This document shows positions 35,930 through 45,194 of a stretch of DNA of 64,000 nt, in pieces. Under the pieces are notes generated by a model that was not told the origin of the DNA, ran no database searches, and was given only the letters and a program-made list of their open reading frames with translations. This DNA comes from Sinomonas sp. P10A9 (GTDB lineage Bacteria; Actinomycetota; Actinomycetes; Actinomycetales; Micrococcaceae): assembly GCF_041022165.1 (NCBI RefSeq), contig NZ_CP163302.1, positions 2,976,001 through 3,040,000 of the forward strand. The letters are read 5' to 3'. The first letter of the stretch is position 1. Each line of letters opens with the position of its first letter. The translations under genes and the position numbers were made by a program.

Positions 35930-36466
35930 TTACTTACCAGCCTTTCCGACCTTGCGGCGGACAATTTCGCCGGCGTAGCGGATGCCCTTGCCCTTGTACG
36001 GGTCGGGCTTGCGCAGCTTGCGGATGTTGGCCGCAACCTCACCGACCTGCTGCTTGTTGATGCCGGAGACCGAGAACTTCGTCGGGTTCTCGACCGCGAA
36101 GGTGATGCCCTCGGGGGCATCGACGTTCACGGGGTGCGAGAAGCCGAGCGCGAACTCGAGGTTCGAGCCCTTGGCCTGCACACGGTAACCGGTGCCGACG
36201 ATCTCGAGCTTCTTCTCGTAGCCCTTGGTCACGCCCTCGATCATGTTCGAGATCAGGGTGCGGGTCAGGCCGTGCAGCGAACGCGAGGCGCGCTCGTCGT
36301 TCGGGCGGGTCACCGAGAGGGTCGTGTCGTCGAGGGAGACCTCGATCGGGCTGGCCACAGTGTGGGTCAGCTCGCCCTTGGTGCCCTTGACGGTCACCAC
36401 GGAGCCGTCGATCTTGACCTCGACGCCGGCGGGGACGGTGATGGGGAGACGTCCAATGCGGGACAT
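35930..36466 (-). CDS. rplF: 50S ribosomal protein L6
   Basis: 178 residues with two homologous halves. It opens [20 protein letters not shown] and ends [20 protein letters not shown]. Length and motifs are as in E. coli L6. It lies 18 bases after rpsH. Confidence 0.96.
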   Translation of the reverse strand: MSRIGRLPITVPAGVEVKIDGSVVTVKGTKGELTHTVASPIEVSLDDTTLSVTRPNDERASRSLHGLTRTLISNMIEGVTKGYEKKLEIVGTGYRVQAKGSNLEFALGFSHPVNVDAPEGITFAVENPTKFSVSGINKQQVGEVAANIRKLRKPDPYKGKGIRYAGEIVRRKVGKAGK

Positions 36467-36484
36467 ATCTTCTTCTTCCTTCCC

Positions 36485-36883
36485 TTACCAGACGTACGCG
36501 AGGACTTCGCCGCCGACGCCCTTCTTGGCGGCCTGACGGTCAGTCAGGAGCCCAGAAGAAGTCGACAGGATGGCGATGCCGAGGCCGCCCAGCACGTGCG
36601 GGAGGTTCGTGGACTTCGCGTACACGCGGAGGCCCGGCTTGGAGATGCGGCGAACACCGGCGATCGAACGCTCACGGTTCGGGCCGAACTTGAGGTCCAG
36701 GGTCAGCTTCTTGCCGACCTCGGCGTCCTCTTCCTTCCAGCTGGCGATGTAGCCCTCTGCCTTCAGGATGTCTGCAACACGGACCTTGAGCTTCGACGAC
36801 GGCATGGAGACCGTGTCGTGGTAGGCCGAGTTGGCGTTGCGCAGACGGGTAAGCATGTCTGCGACGGGATCAGTCATAGTCAT
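36485..36883 (-). CDS. rpsH: 30S ribosomal protein S8
   Basis: 132 residues: [20 protein letters not shown] at the start and [20 protein letters not shown] near the end. In E. coli S8 also represses its operon. The 75-base gap to rplE upstream does not contain rpsN/rpsZ (S14), which is found here in many bacteria. Confidence 0.96.
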   Translation of the reverse strand: MTMTDPVADMLTRLRNANSAYHDTVSMPSSKLKVRVADILKAEGYIASWKEEDAEVGKKLTLDLKFGPNRERSIAGVRRISKPGLRVYAKSTNLPHVLGGLGIAILSTSSGLLTDRQAAKKGVGGEVLAYVW

Positions 36884-36958
36884 TGTGGGCTCATGCCCTT
36901 CCTCGTAACGGTTTCCGGCTGTGCCCTCTTGGGCGCGCCGGACCTTTCACGCAGTGAT

Positions 36959-37537
36959 TCAGTCTTCGGTCTTGAACGGGAAGCCGAGGTGCTTCAGAAG
37001 CGCACGGCCCTCGTCGTCGGTCTTCGCGGTCGTGACAACCGTGATGTCCATGCCACGGAGGCGATCGATCTTGTCCTGGTCGATCTCGTGGAACATCACC
37101 TGCTCGGTGAGGCCGAACGTGTAGTTGCCGTTGCCGTCGAACTGCTTGCCCGAGAGGCCGCGGAAGTCGCGGATACGGGGCAGCGCGAGGGTGACGAGGC
37201 GGTCCACGAACTCCCACATGCGGTCGCCGCGAAGCGTCGTGAAGGCGCCGATCGGCATACCCTCACGGAGCTTGAACTGGGCGATCGACTTGCGGGCCTT
37301 CGTGACCTGCGGCTTCTGGCCAGTGATCAGGGTGAGGTCGCGGACGGCGCCCTCGATGATCTTCGAGTCCTTGGCGGCGTCACCGACGCCCATGTTGACG
37401 ACAACCTTGACCAGGCGGGGAACCTGGTTGACGTTCTCGTACTTGAACTCTTCCTGGAGCGCCTGCTTGATGTTCTCCGCGTACTTCGTCTTCAGACGAG
37501 GAACGACCTTCACCGGAGTCTCGACAGTCTCAGTCAT
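36959..37537 (-). CDS. rplE: 50S ribosomal protein L5
   Basis: 192 residues, a 5S rRNA-binding protein: [40 protein letters not shown] and [19 protein letters not shown]. Its start overlaps the last base of the rplX stop, so translation is coupled. Confidence 0.96.
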   Translation of the reverse strand: MTETVETPVKVVPRLKTKYAENIKQALQEEFKYENVNQVPRLVKVVVNMGVGDAAKDSKIIEGAVRDLTLITGQKPQVTKARKSIAQFKLREGMPIGAFTTLRGDRMWEFVDRLVTLALPRIRDFRGLSGKQFDGNGNYTFGLTEQVMFHEIDQDKIDRLRGMDITVVTTAKTDDEGRALLKHLGFPFKTED

Positions 37538-37899
37538 CAGATGTCCTTCCCGGTGGCCTTGGAGTAGCGGACGCGGACGGTCTTCGCGACGCCGTCCTTC
37601 TCCACCGTCTCGACGCGGAAGCCAACCCGGGTGGGCTTCTTCGTCTCGGGGTCCACGAGGGCCACGTTGGAGACGTGGATCGGGGCTTCGACCTGCTCGA
37701 TGCCGCCGGTCTTGGTGCCGCGCTGCGACTGGCCGACCTTGGTGTGCTTCGTGACGCGGTTGATGCCCTCGACGAGCACGCGGTTCGTCTCGGTGAACAC
37801 CTTCAGGACCTTGCCCTGCTTGCCCTTGTCACCGCCCTTGTCCTGCTTGGTACCGGTGATGACCTGGACCAGGTCGCCCTTCTTGATCTTTGCGCCCAT
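37537..37899 (-). CDS. rplX: 50S ribosomal protein L24
   Basis: 120 residues with the KOW motif [20 protein letters not shown] near the start and [20 protein letters not shown] after it. It lies 3 bases after rplN, in standard order. Confidence 0.96.
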   Translation of the reverse strand: MGAKIKKGDLVQVITGTKQDKGGDKGKQGKVLKVFTETNRVLVEGINRVTKHTKVGQSQRGTKTGGIEQVEAPIHVSNVALVDPETKKPTRVGFRVETVEKDGVAKTVRVRYSKATGKDI

Positions 37900-37902
37900 A
37901 AG

Positions 37903-38271
37903 TCAGAGCACCTCCGGAGCCAGCGAGACGATCTTCATGAACTTCTTGTCACGCAGCTCGCGGCCGACCGGGCCGAAGATGCGTGTGCCACGGGGGTCGC
38001 CGTCGTTCTTGAGGATGACTGCAGCGTTCTCGTCGAACTTGATGTAGGAGCCGTCCGCGCGGCGGCGCTCCTTCTTGGTACGGACGACGACGGCCTTGAC
38101 CACGTCGCCCTTCTTCACGTTGCCGCCAGGGATCGCGTCCTTGACGGTGGCGACGATCACGTCGCCGATGCCTGCGTAGCGGCGGCCAGATCCACCGAGA
38201 ACACGGATGGTGAGGATTTCCTTCGCACCCGTGTTGTCGGCGACCTTGAGCCGCGACTCCTGCTGAATCAC
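37903..38271 (-). CDS. rplN: 50S ribosomal protein L14
   Basis: 122 residues: [40 protein letters not shown] and [20 protein letters not shown]. It is the first gene of the spc-type string. In most bacteria rpsQ lies directly upstream; here about 2.5 kb separates them, so rplN needs its own promoter in 38272-38548. Confidence 0.96.
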   Translation of the reverse strand: MIQQESRLKVADNTGAKEILTIRVLGGSGRRYAGIGDVIVATVKDAIPGGNVKKGDVVKAVVVRTKKERRRADGSYIKFDENAAVILKNDGDPRGTRIFGPVGRELRDKKFMKIVSLAPEVL

Positions 38272-38548
38272 TTCTACTCCTTACGTCACGCCGGTTCTCG
38301 TACCGCGTTGCAGCATGCGGCCGAGCCTTGCGGAACGGTTGTTGGGGCGTCTCTCGACCCGTCTGGATGTGGCCAGAACGGGCCTGAATCACCGTGCCGA
38401 GCGCATTTGTCCCCTTCCTGCCCGAGAGCAGCGCCGGGGCGCTCCCCTTCGGCAGAAGGGCATTATGCGGTGGCACGATGGTTCACGAGGTACTGACGGC
38501 ATGGCGAAGCCAACCGTACAAGCTCAATATCGTACCACGGCGCTCCTG
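38272..38548. other. rplN upstream region
   Basis: 277 bases without a gene, ending at the 59-bp repeat array. It should contain the promoter of the rplN-rplO operon. A CATAAT hexamer on the minus strand near 38463 resembles a -10 box but lacks a clear -35 partner. Confidence 0.4.
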
Positions 38549-38763
38549 TCCACCCCGAACGCTCACGGAGCAGCCGGCGCAGGCGGGAACGGCCGACGCC
38601 GCTCATCTCCACCCCGAACGCTCACGGAGCGCCGGCGCAGGCAGGAAACGCCCGGCGCCGCTCATGTCCACCCCGAACGCTCACATCCACCCCCAACCCT
38701 CGCCTCCACCCCGAACGCTCACGGAGCAGCCCGCCCAAGCGGGAACGCCCGACGACGCCGCTG
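38549..38763. repeat. 59-bp tandem repeat array
   Basis: Two complete 59-bp units (38549-38607 and 38608-38666) start TCCACCCCGAACGCTCACGG and continue into a GGAAC...GCCGCTCA tail. They are followed by two truncated units of about 19 bp (38667, 38686) and one further full unit (38705-38763). Units are directly adjacent with no unique spacers, so this is not a CRISPR array. Confidence 0.8.
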
Positions 38764-38789
38764 GGGTCCCGACGTCGTGCTCCCACTGG

Positions 38790-38848
38790 CAGTGCTGCGA
38801 TAGCGGACAAGCGCCCTTCAAGCGCGCTTGTCCGCTACGGCAGCACTG
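38790..38848. terminator. 23-bp stem hairpin at the 3' end of the AbiEi-like gene
   Basis: CAGTGCTGC (38790-38798) pairs with GCAGCACTG (38840-38848), and TAGCGGACAAGCGC (38801-38814) pairs with GCGCTTGTCCGCTA (38824-38837), with one 2-base internal mismatch. The gene's stop codon falls in the loop. The core TTGTCCGCTACG recurs in the hairpin at 40610-40664. Confidence 0.75.
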
Positions 38849-39864
38849 CTGGCTGGTCGCAGGCCCATCTGGATGAGCTTCGCGCGAAACTGGGCAGGCC
38901 TTTCAAGATCGGACCAATCGAGCCGCAGCACGGGATGGTTGAGACCGAGGAGCCGATTCTCCCGCTTCTTCTCGCGGCGGATGATCTCGCGGGGGTCCTC
39001 GCCGTGCGTGAGCTCGGTGCGGAAGTACTTGCCCCAGCCATCGAACTCGCCCACCGGCTCGAGCTTCCCCGGAGCCGTCACTGCACGGTTCCCCTCAACG
39101 TCGCCCCAGTAATAGTCAGTGCGTCCCACGAATCCGAGCTGGTCGAAGTGTTCCGCCTGGAGCATCGGTTCCGGGAAGCCGAAGAGCAGCATCAGCGCCC
39201 GCCCCACGGACTCACCCGGCGACTCGGCACCCGAACGTGCCAAGAGCGCGATCCGCTCCGCCCGAGCTCGGTGGGAGCGGTGCGGAAGCGCTGCGATCGC
39301 ATCGGCCACGGCAGCGCGGTCAAGCAGCGGGACATCGGGCTGACGGCGAAGAACCCCATCTGCGACGGTCAGCGCCCGTGCGAACTTCGCCGTAGCAAGA
39401 ACCTCCGCAAGGGCATCGGCGAGCGGGACGGCTTCGAACTCGCCGACCGCGATTGACTTGATGGTGTCGTGGTGGTGCCGTCGGATCTGGTGCGAACCAC
39501 GTTCTCTGGCCTGCCTTGCGGACGCCGATTCCCCCCGGACGTCAAAGGTGCTCGGCCGCACGCCAAGCCTGCTGGTCGTCGATGTCGCAACGTCTACCGT
39601 CAACGGCGCCTTCACCGTGGGAACCCCATGAAGGAACAAGGCGGTCTCGCCGCAGAAGACCACGCCTGGATTGGCCAGCGCATGCGCCGCCAACGTCAGT
39701 CGGAAACGGTCATCGGTCTCGAGGCCGCTCCACACGCCGGTCGGGACGCAGAAACCACGGCGCAACCTCGCGATCGACCCGGCCGCGAACTGGCTCCGCG
39801 GATCGGCCGAAGGCCCGTGGAGGTCGCGGCGCGACGTGTCAATGAGATGTCCGAGTGGCTCCAT
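38818..39864 (-). CDS. AbiEi-like protein with DUF559/PD-(D/E)XK-like C-terminus
   Basis: About 348 residues. The N-terminal half (SIARLRRGFCVPTGVWSGL, ANPGVVFCGETALFLHGVP) resembles AbiEi-family proteins. The C-terminal half has GFVGRTDYYWGDV and EPVGEFDGWGKYF, spaced like the Asp and Glu-x-Asp of DUF559/Vsr-like nucleases. No AbiEii partner is present. The ATG at 39864 (MEPLGHLIDTS) is chosen; ATG 39900 or a GTG at 40119 are possible. The last would add octapeptide repeats (GVGAGPKP) encoded by the 24-bp array, which looks artefactual. It lies between rpsQ and rplN in the same orientation. Confidence 0.65.
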   Translation of the reverse strand: MEPLGHLIDTSRRDLHGPSADPRSQFAAGSIARLRRGFCVPTGVWSGLETDDRFRLTLAAHALANPGVVFCGETALFLHGVPTVKAPLTVDVATSTTSRLGVRPSTFDVRGESASARQARERGSHQIRRHHHDTIKSIAVGEFEAVPLADALAEVLATAKFARALTVADGVLRRQPDVPLLDRAAVADAIAALPHRSHRARAERIALLARSGAESPGESVGRALMLLFGFPEPMLQAEHFDQLGFVGRTDYYWGDVEGNRAVTAPGKLEPVGEFDGWGKYFRTELTHGEDPREIIRREKKRENRLLGLNHPVLRLDWSDLERPAQFRAKLIQMGLRPASSAAVADKRA

Positions 39865-40030
39865 GACCACGAGTTTCACGGTCCAGAACGCGGCGCGCAT
39901 GTCCGAGTCCGCGCTATGTGGACAACACGCGCTACGGTCAGTCTGTGGAGGACGAGGGACCGAGTCCAGTCCATGGGCCCGCGCTGCGCAGTCGTGCCGA
40001 CGGACCCGAGCGGACTGACCGACAGGCCCG

Positions 40031-40320
40031 GCGCCCACGCCCGGCTTAGGCCCAGCGCCCACGCCCGGCTTAGGCCCAGCGCCCACGCCCGGCTTAGGCC
40101 CAGCGCCCACGCCCAGCACCTAGCCCGGCGCCCACGCCCGGCTTAGGCCCAGCGCCCACGCCCAGCACCTAGCCCGGCGCCCACGCCCAGCACCTAGCCC
40201 GGCGCCCACGCCCAGCACCTAGCCCGGCGCCCACGCCCAGCACCTAGCCCGGCGCCCACGCCCAGCACCTAGCCCGGCGCCCAGCACCTAGCCCGGCGCC
40301 CACGCCCAGCACCTAGCCCG
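40031..40320. repeat. 24/25-bp tandem repeat array (two interleaved unit types)
   Basis: All units start GCGCCCACGCCC. The 24-bp type continues GGCTTAGGCCCA (copies at 40031, 40055, 40079, 40128). The 25-bp type continues AGCACCTAGCCCG (40103, 40152, 40177, 40202, 40227, 40252, 40296), plus one 19-bp copy with a 6-bp deletion (40277). The isolated 24-bp unit at 40128 among 25-bp units shows shuffling by recombination or slippage. Confidence 0.9.
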
Positions 40321-40342
40321 GCGCCCAAGTCCAGCACTCGGG

Positions 40343-40578
40343 CCCGGCACCCCCGGCACCCCGGGCCCGGCACCCACCAGCCCGGCACCCCCGGCACCCC
40401 GGGCCCAGCACCCACCAGCCCGGCACCCCCGGCACCCCGGGCCCAGCACCCACCAGCCCGGCACCCCCGGCACCCCGGGCCCAGCACCCACCAGCCCGGC
40501 ACCCCCGGCACCCCGGCACCCCGGGCCCGGCACCCACCAGCCCGGCACCCCCGGCACCCCGGGCCCGGCACCCACCAG
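40343..40578. repeat. 38-bp tandem repeat array with G-quadruplex potential on the minus strand
   Basis: Six units, at 40343, 40381, 40419, 40457, 40495 (46 bp, with 8 extra bases) and 40541. On the minus strand each reads, in order, GGTGGG, TGCY, GGG, CCC, GGGG, TGCC, GGGGG, TGCC, GGG: five G-tracts of three or more with 3-4-base loops. Copies differ mainly at one A/G position. 38 is not a multiple of 3, so a coding role is unlikely. Confidence 0.92.
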
Positions 40579-40609
40579 CTCAGCGCCCCGGGCCCGGCAC
40601 CCCGGCGAA

Positions 40610-40664
40610 GCGCTGACGTAGCCGACGAGCGCGCTTGAGAGGGCCTTGTCCGCTACGTCAGCGC
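40610..40664. repeat. 13-bp perfect inverted repeat
   Basis: GCGCTGACGTAGC (40610-40622) and GCTACGTCAGCGC (40652-40664) flank a 29-base loop. The right part, CTTGTCCGCTACGTCAGCGC, matches CTTGTCCGCTACGGCAGCAC in the hairpin at 38790-38848, so the two belong to one family. Confidence 0.7.
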
Positions 40665-40710
40665 CGCCCGAGTAGTGATTGTGCGGAGCAGGGATTGCGG
40701 CGCAAAGGCG

Positions 40711-40746
40711 GAAGGCCCGCCCCCTCCGAAGAGGGAACGGGCCTTC
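40711..40746 (-). terminator. terminator after rpsQ
   Basis: GAAGGCCCG (40711-40719) pairs with CGGGCCTTC (40738-40746), with an inner CCCTC/GAGGG stem and CGAA loop. It starts 36 bases after the rpsQ stop and would end the S10 operon here. Confidence 0.85.
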
Positions 40747-40781
40747 GCAGCACTGCAGGGATCCGCGGGAGCCGCGAGTCC

Positions 40782-41075
40782 TTACTTGGCCTTCTCGAGG
40801 ATCTCGACAAGGCGCCACCGCTTGGTGGCGGACAGCGGCCGGGTCTCCGCGATGAGAACAAGGTCGCCGATACCGGCGGAGTTGTTCTCATCGTGGGCCT
40901 TGCGCTTCTCGGTACGGCGGATGACCTTGCCGTAAAGCGAGTGCTTCACGCGGTCCTCAACCTCGACGACGATCGTCTTGTCCATCTTGTCGGACACGAC
41001 GTAGCCGCGGGCGGTCTTGCGCTGACCGCGCTCCTGGGCAGAAGCGTTCTCCGTCACGTTGTTCTCTTCGCTCAC
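40782..41075 (-). CDS. rpsQ: 30S ribosomal protein S17
   Basis: 97 residues. A short polar N-terminal extension precedes [20 protein letters not shown]; then come [13 protein letters not shown] and [20 protein letters not shown]. Its start overlaps the rpmC stop. It is the last gene of the S10 string in this genome. Confidence 0.95.
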   Translation of the reverse strand: MSEENNVTENASAQERGQRKTARGYVVSDKMDKTIVVEVEDRVKHSLYGKVIRRTEKRKAHDENNSAGIGDLVLIAETRPLSATKRWRLVEILEKAK

Positions 41076-41392
41076 TTGGCGTCCTCCTCGGCAGCCTCGG
41101 CCTGCTCGGCCTTGGCAGCCTTCTTAGCCGCCTTCTTGTCGTCCTTCGCCTCGACGACCGCCGGAGCGGCCTCGGCACGAATGCCGAGCTCGCGCTCGCG
41201 CAGGATCGTGTAGATGCGGGCGATGTCCTTCTTGACCGCACGGAAGCGGCCATGGTTCTCGAGCTGGCCGGTGGCCGACTGGAAGCGCAGGTTGAACAGC
41301 TCTTCCTTGGCCTTCTTGAGCTCCTCGAAGAGGCGCTCGTTGTCCAGCTGGTCGAGCTTCTCAGCCGTCAGGTCCTTCGAACCGACTGCCAT
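41072..41392 (-). CDS. rpmC: 50S ribosomal protein L29 with Ala/Glu/Lys tail
   Basis: The core ([58 protein letters not shown]) is typical. A low-complexity tail of about 35 residues follows, making it 106 residues rather than about 65. The ATG at 41392 is chosen because AAGGTGG lies 9 bases before it; an ATG at 41398 overlapping the rplP stop is the alternative. Confidence 0.95.
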   Translation of the reverse strand: MAVGSKDLTAEKLDQLDNERLFEELKKAKEELFNLRFQSATGQLENHGRFRAVKKDIARIYTILRERELGIRAEAAPAVVEAKDDKKAAKKAAKAEQAEAAEEDAK

Positions 41393-41394
41393 TC

Positions 41395-41811
41395 TCATTC
41401 ACCACCTTCGCGGCGCACGATGCGCGCCTTCAACGGGAGCTTGTGGATGGCGAGGCGCAGGGCCTCGCGCGCCACCTCGTCAGAGACACCGGAGAGCTCG
41501 AAGAGCACACGGCCGGGCTTGACGTTGGCGATCCACCACTCCGGAGAACCCTTACCGGAACCCATGCGGGTTTCGGCAGGCTTCTTGGTCAGCGGACGGT
41601 CCGGGTAGATGTTGATCCAGACCTTGCCGCCACGCTTGATGTGACGGGTCATGGCGATACGAGCGGACTCGATCTGACGGTTGGTCACGTAGGCAGGCGT
41701 GAGGGCCTGGATGCCGTACTCGCCGAACGAGACCTTGGTGCCGCCGGTAGCAGCGCCGGAACGACCCGGGTGGTGCTGCTTGCGGTGCTTCACACGACGC
41801 GGGATAAGCAT
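41395..41811 (-). CDS. rplP: 50S ribosomal protein L16
   Basis: 138 residues: [60 protein letters not shown]. It binds near the peptidyl transferase centre. It directly follows rpsC. Confidence 0.96.
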   Translation of the reverse strand: MLIPRRVKHRKQHHPGRSGAATGGTKVSFGEYGIQALTPAYVTNRQIESARIAMTRHIKRGGKVWINIYPDRPLTKKPAETRMGSGKGSPEWWIANVKPGRVLFELSGVSDEVAREALRLAIHKLPLKARIVRREGGE

Positions 41812-42666
41812 TTAAGCCTCTCCTCCTTCTGCCGCCGGAGCAGCGGCTCCTTCTGCTGCCGAGGCTGCAGGGGCCTCGGCTGCCGCGGGGGCAGCCTGAG
41901 CCGGACGGTCGCCGGCCGGACGACGGCGGCGCTCGCCACCGGGACGACCCGGACGGTCGCCGCGGTCGCCACGATCGCCGCGGGGGCCGCGGGACGGAGC
42001 GGCGGCTGCCTGGGCAGCCAGCTCCTTCGACGTCACGTCGCCCTTGTAGATCCAGACCTTCACACCGATGCGGCCGAAGGTGGTCTTGGCCTCGTAGAAG
42101 CCGTAGTCGATGTTCGCGCGGAGGGTGTGCAGGGGCACACGGCCCTCGCGGTAGAACTCCGAGCGAGACATCTCGGCGCCGCCGAGGCGGCCCGAGCACG
42201 CGATACGGATGCCCTTGGCACCGGCGCGCTGCGCCGACTGCATGGCCTTCTTCATCGCGCGGCGGAACGCGACGCGGCTCGAGAGCTGCTCCGCAACGCC
42301 CTGGGCGACGAGCTGTGCCTCGATCTCGGGGTTCTTGACCTCGAGAATGTTCAGCTGGACCTGCTTGCCGGTGAGCTTCTCGAGCTCGCCGCGGATGCGG
42401 TCCGCCTCGGCGCCGCGGCGGCCGATCACGATACCCGGACGGGCCGTGTGGATATCCACGCGGACACGGTCGCGGGTGCGCTCGATCTCGACCTTGGCGA
42501 TGCCGGCGCGCTCCATGCCGTTGGTCATGAGCTGGCGGATCTTGACGTCCTCACGGACGAAGTCCTTGTAGCGCTGACCGGGCTTGCTGCTATCGGCAAA
42601 CCAGTGCGAGACGTGGTCGGTGGTGATGCCGAGTCGGAACCCGTGCGGGTTGACCTTCTGTCCCAT
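41812..42666 (-). CDS. rpsC: 30S ribosomal protein S3 with RG/Ala-rich tail
   Basis: The first 215 residues are standard S3 ([20 protein letters not shown], the KH motif [40 protein letters not shown]). A tail of about 70 residues follows, first Arg/Gly/Asp-rich then Ala/Pro-rich, absent from E. coli S3. It directly follows rplV. Confidence 0.96.
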   Translation of the reverse strand: MGQKVNPHGFRLGITTDHVSHWFADSSKPGQRYKDFVREDVKIRQLMTNGMERAGIAKVEIERTRDRVRVDIHTARPGIVIGRRGAEADRIRGELEKLTGKQVQLNILEVKNPEIEAQLVAQGVAEQLSSRVAFRRAMKKAMQSAQRAGAKGIRIACSGRLGGAEMSRSEFYREGRVPLHTLRANIDYGFYEAKTTFGRIGVKVWIYKGDVTSKELAAQAAAAPSRGPRGDRGDRGDRPGRPGGERRRRPAGDRPAQAAPAAAEAPAASAAEGAAAPAAEGGEA

Positions 42667-43032
42667 TTAGCGGGCCTCCTCGTTCTCCGGGGTCGCCACG
42701 ACCACAGTGATGTGGCTGGTGCGCTTCTTGATGCGGTATGCGCGACCCTGGGCACGCGGCTGGAACCGCTTCATGGTCGGGCCCTCGTCGACGAACGCCT
42801 CAGAGATGTAGAGGTCGCTCTCGTCGAACGCGACGCCGTCGCGGTCGGCGAGGACACGGGCGTTGGCCATCGCCGAGGCGAGGACCTTGTAGACCGGCTC
42901 CGAAGCTGCCTGCTGGGCGAACTTCAGGATTGCCAGAGCCTCATTCGCCTGCTTGCCACGAACAAGGTTGACGACGCGCCGGGCCTTCATCGGCGTTACG
43001 CGGATGTGACGCGCAATTGCCTTGGCTTCCAT
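42667..43032 (-). CDS. rplV: 50S ribosomal protein L22
   Basis: 121 residues from the ATG at 43032 ([20 protein letters not shown]), which has AAGGAAA upstream; 15 further open codons are not L22. The exit-tunnel beta-hairpin region [20 protein letters not shown] is present and lacks obvious macrolide-resistance insertions. Confidence 0.95.
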   Translation of the reverse strand: MEAKAIARHIRVTPMKARRVVNLVRGKQANEALAILKFAQQAASEPVYKVLASAMANARVLADRDGVAFDESDLYISEAFVDEGPTMKRFQPRAQGRAYRIKKRTSHITVVVATPENEEAR

Positions 43033-43085
43033 TGCTTTCCTTCTCTTTCTCAGAGCTAAGCGCTGCTGCTGCCTCACGGCAGGGA

Positions 43086-43367
43086 TCAGCGGCGCTTGCC
43101 CTTCTTGTCGTCCTTCACGTGGCCGCGGAATGTCCGCGTCGGGGCGAATTCGCCGAGCTTGTGCCCGACCATCGACTCGGTGACGAAGACCGGGATGTGC
43201 TTGCGCCCATCGTGCACGGCGATCGTGTGCCCGAGCATGTCGGGGATGATCATCGAGCGGCGGGACCAGGTCTTGATGACGTTCTTGGTGCCCTTATCGT
43301 TTTCCCTGGCGACCTTCACAAAGAGGTGCTGGTCAACGAAAGGACCCTTCTTCAGGCTGCGTGGCAT
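43086..43367 (-). CDS. rpsS: 30S ribosomal protein S19
   Basis: 93 residues: [40 protein letters not shown] and [21 protein letters not shown] head protein. It lies between rplB and rplV in standard S10 order. Confidence 0.96.
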   Translation of the reverse strand: MPRSLKKGPFVDQHLFVKVARENDKGTKNVIKTWSRRSMIIPDMLGHTIAVHDGRKHIPVFVTESMVGHKLGEFAPTRTFRGHVKDDKKGKRR

Positions 43368-43379
43368 GTGTCCAGGCTC

Positions 43380-44219
<840 letters not shown>

Positions 44220-44249
44220 TTACCTGTTCCTCGTTAAAGTGGTCTCCGC

Positions 44250-44558
44250 TCAGGCGAGCGGACCGCCGAAGATGTCGATCGTGCTGCCGTCCTTGAGGGT
44301 GACGATGGCACGCTTGGTGGACTTGCGCTGGCCCCAGCCGAACTTGGTCCGCTTGCGCTTACCCGGACGGTTGAGGGTGTTGATCGAGTCGACCTTGACC
44401 GAGAAGATGCGCTCGATGGCGATCTTGATCTCGGTCTTGTTGGAGCGCGGGTCCACCAGGAAGGTGTACTTGCCCTCGTCGATCAGGCCGTAGCTCTTCT
44501 CCGAGACAACCGGCGCGATGACGACGTCGCGCGGGTCCTTGTAGCTGGATGCGTTCAC
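44250..44558 (-). CDS. rplW: 50S ribosomal protein L23
   Basis: 102 residues: [40 protein letters not shown] and [20 protein letters not shown]. It lines the tunnel exit and docks trigger factor and SRP. Its start overlaps the rplD stop. Confidence 0.96.
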   Translation of the reverse strand: MNASSYKDPRDVVIAPVVSEKSYGLIDEGKYTFLVDPRSNKTEIKIAIERIFSVKVDSINTLNRPGKRKRTKFGWGQRKSTKRAIVTLKDGSTIDIFGGPLA

Positions 44559-45190
44559 TTGGAAGCCTCCTCATTCGCAGTGCTGTGTCCCTGGGACTTT
44601 GACGCCACGAACGCATCGAATGCAGCCTTCGTGAAGACCACGTCGTCGGAGACGAGAACGTCGTACGTGTTCAGCTGGTCGGCGTAGATCGCGTGGACCT
44701 CGGCGAGGTTGCGCACCGAAAGGGCAGCGGCCTCGTCGGCACGGTCGATCACGACGAGCAGGTTCTTGCGGTCCGAGAGGGAGCGCAGGGTGCTGAGTGC
44801 GTCCTTCGTGCTCGGCTTCTCACCGGAGACGAGGGACTCGACGACGTGGATGCGGCCGTTGCGGGCGCGGTCAGAGAGGGCGCCGCGGAGGGCAGCAGCC
44901 TTCATCTTCTTGGGGGTGCGCTGGCTGTAGTCACGCGGCACGGGACCGTGGACAACGCCGCCGCCGGTCATGTGCGGGGCGCGGATCGAACCCTGACGGG
45001 CGCGGCCGGTGCCCTTCTGCTTGAACGGCTTGCGGCCGGCGCCGGACACTTCGCCGCGGCCCTTCACCTTGTGCGTGCCCTGGCGTGCAGCGGCCAGCTG
45101 GGCAACGACGACCTGGTGCAGCAGCGGGACGTTCGTCTGGACGTCGAAGATCTCTGCGGGGAGATCAACGTTGACAGTTGCGTTAGCCAT
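44555..45190 (-). CDS. rplD: 50S ribosomal protein L4
   Basis: 211 residues: [20 protein letters not shown], the tunnel-loop region [20 protein letters not shown] followed by [20 protein letters not shown], and the C-terminal nucleotide-like fold. In E. coli L4 represses its own operon; no such leader could be recognised here. Confidence 0.96.
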   Translation of the reverse strand: MANATVNVDLPAEIFDVQTNVPLLHQVVVAQLAAARQGTHKVKGRGEVSGAGRKPFKQKGTGRARQGSIRAPHMTGGGVVHGPVPRDYSQRTPKKMKAAALRGALSDRARNGRIHVVESLVSGEKPSTKDALSTLRSLSDRKNLLVVIDRADEAAALSVRNLAEVHAIYADQLNTYDVLVSDDVVFTKAAFDAFVASKSQGHSTANEEASK

Positions 45191-45194
45191 GAGT

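Larger units (their letters stand above)
39865..40781. other. repeat-filled gap upstream of the AbiEi-like gene
   Basis: 917 bases without a credible gene. From left to right: presumed promoter region of the AbiEi-like gene, the 24/25-bp array (40031-40320), the 38-bp array (40343-40578), a 13-bp inverted repeat (40610-40664) and the rpsQ terminator (40711-40746). Long open frames across the arrays exist in several phases because the repeats lack stop codons. Confidence 0.6.

Noticed and set aside
38549..38763. Possible CRISPR array
   Set aside because: Units are contiguous with no unique spacers of constant length, two units are truncated, and no cas genes are near.
38818..40119. 433-residue version of the AbiEi-like protein starting at a GTG in the 24-bp array
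   Set aside because: The added N-terminus is octapeptide GVGAGPKP from the repeat and unrelated filler. The domain-like sequence starts near ATG 39864.
40269..40818. Long minus-strand frames of Gly/Pro-rich collagen-like sequence over the 38-bp array
   Set aside because: The repeat lacks stop codons in several frames and 38 is not a multiple of three, so any frame rotates through three readings. No ribosome-binding site or conserved domain is visible.
41443..43059. 538-residue plus-strand open frame opposite rplP, rpsC and rplV
   Set aside because: An antisense shadow of GC-rich ribosomal genes on the other strand. No domain is recognised and the minus-strand genes are certain.
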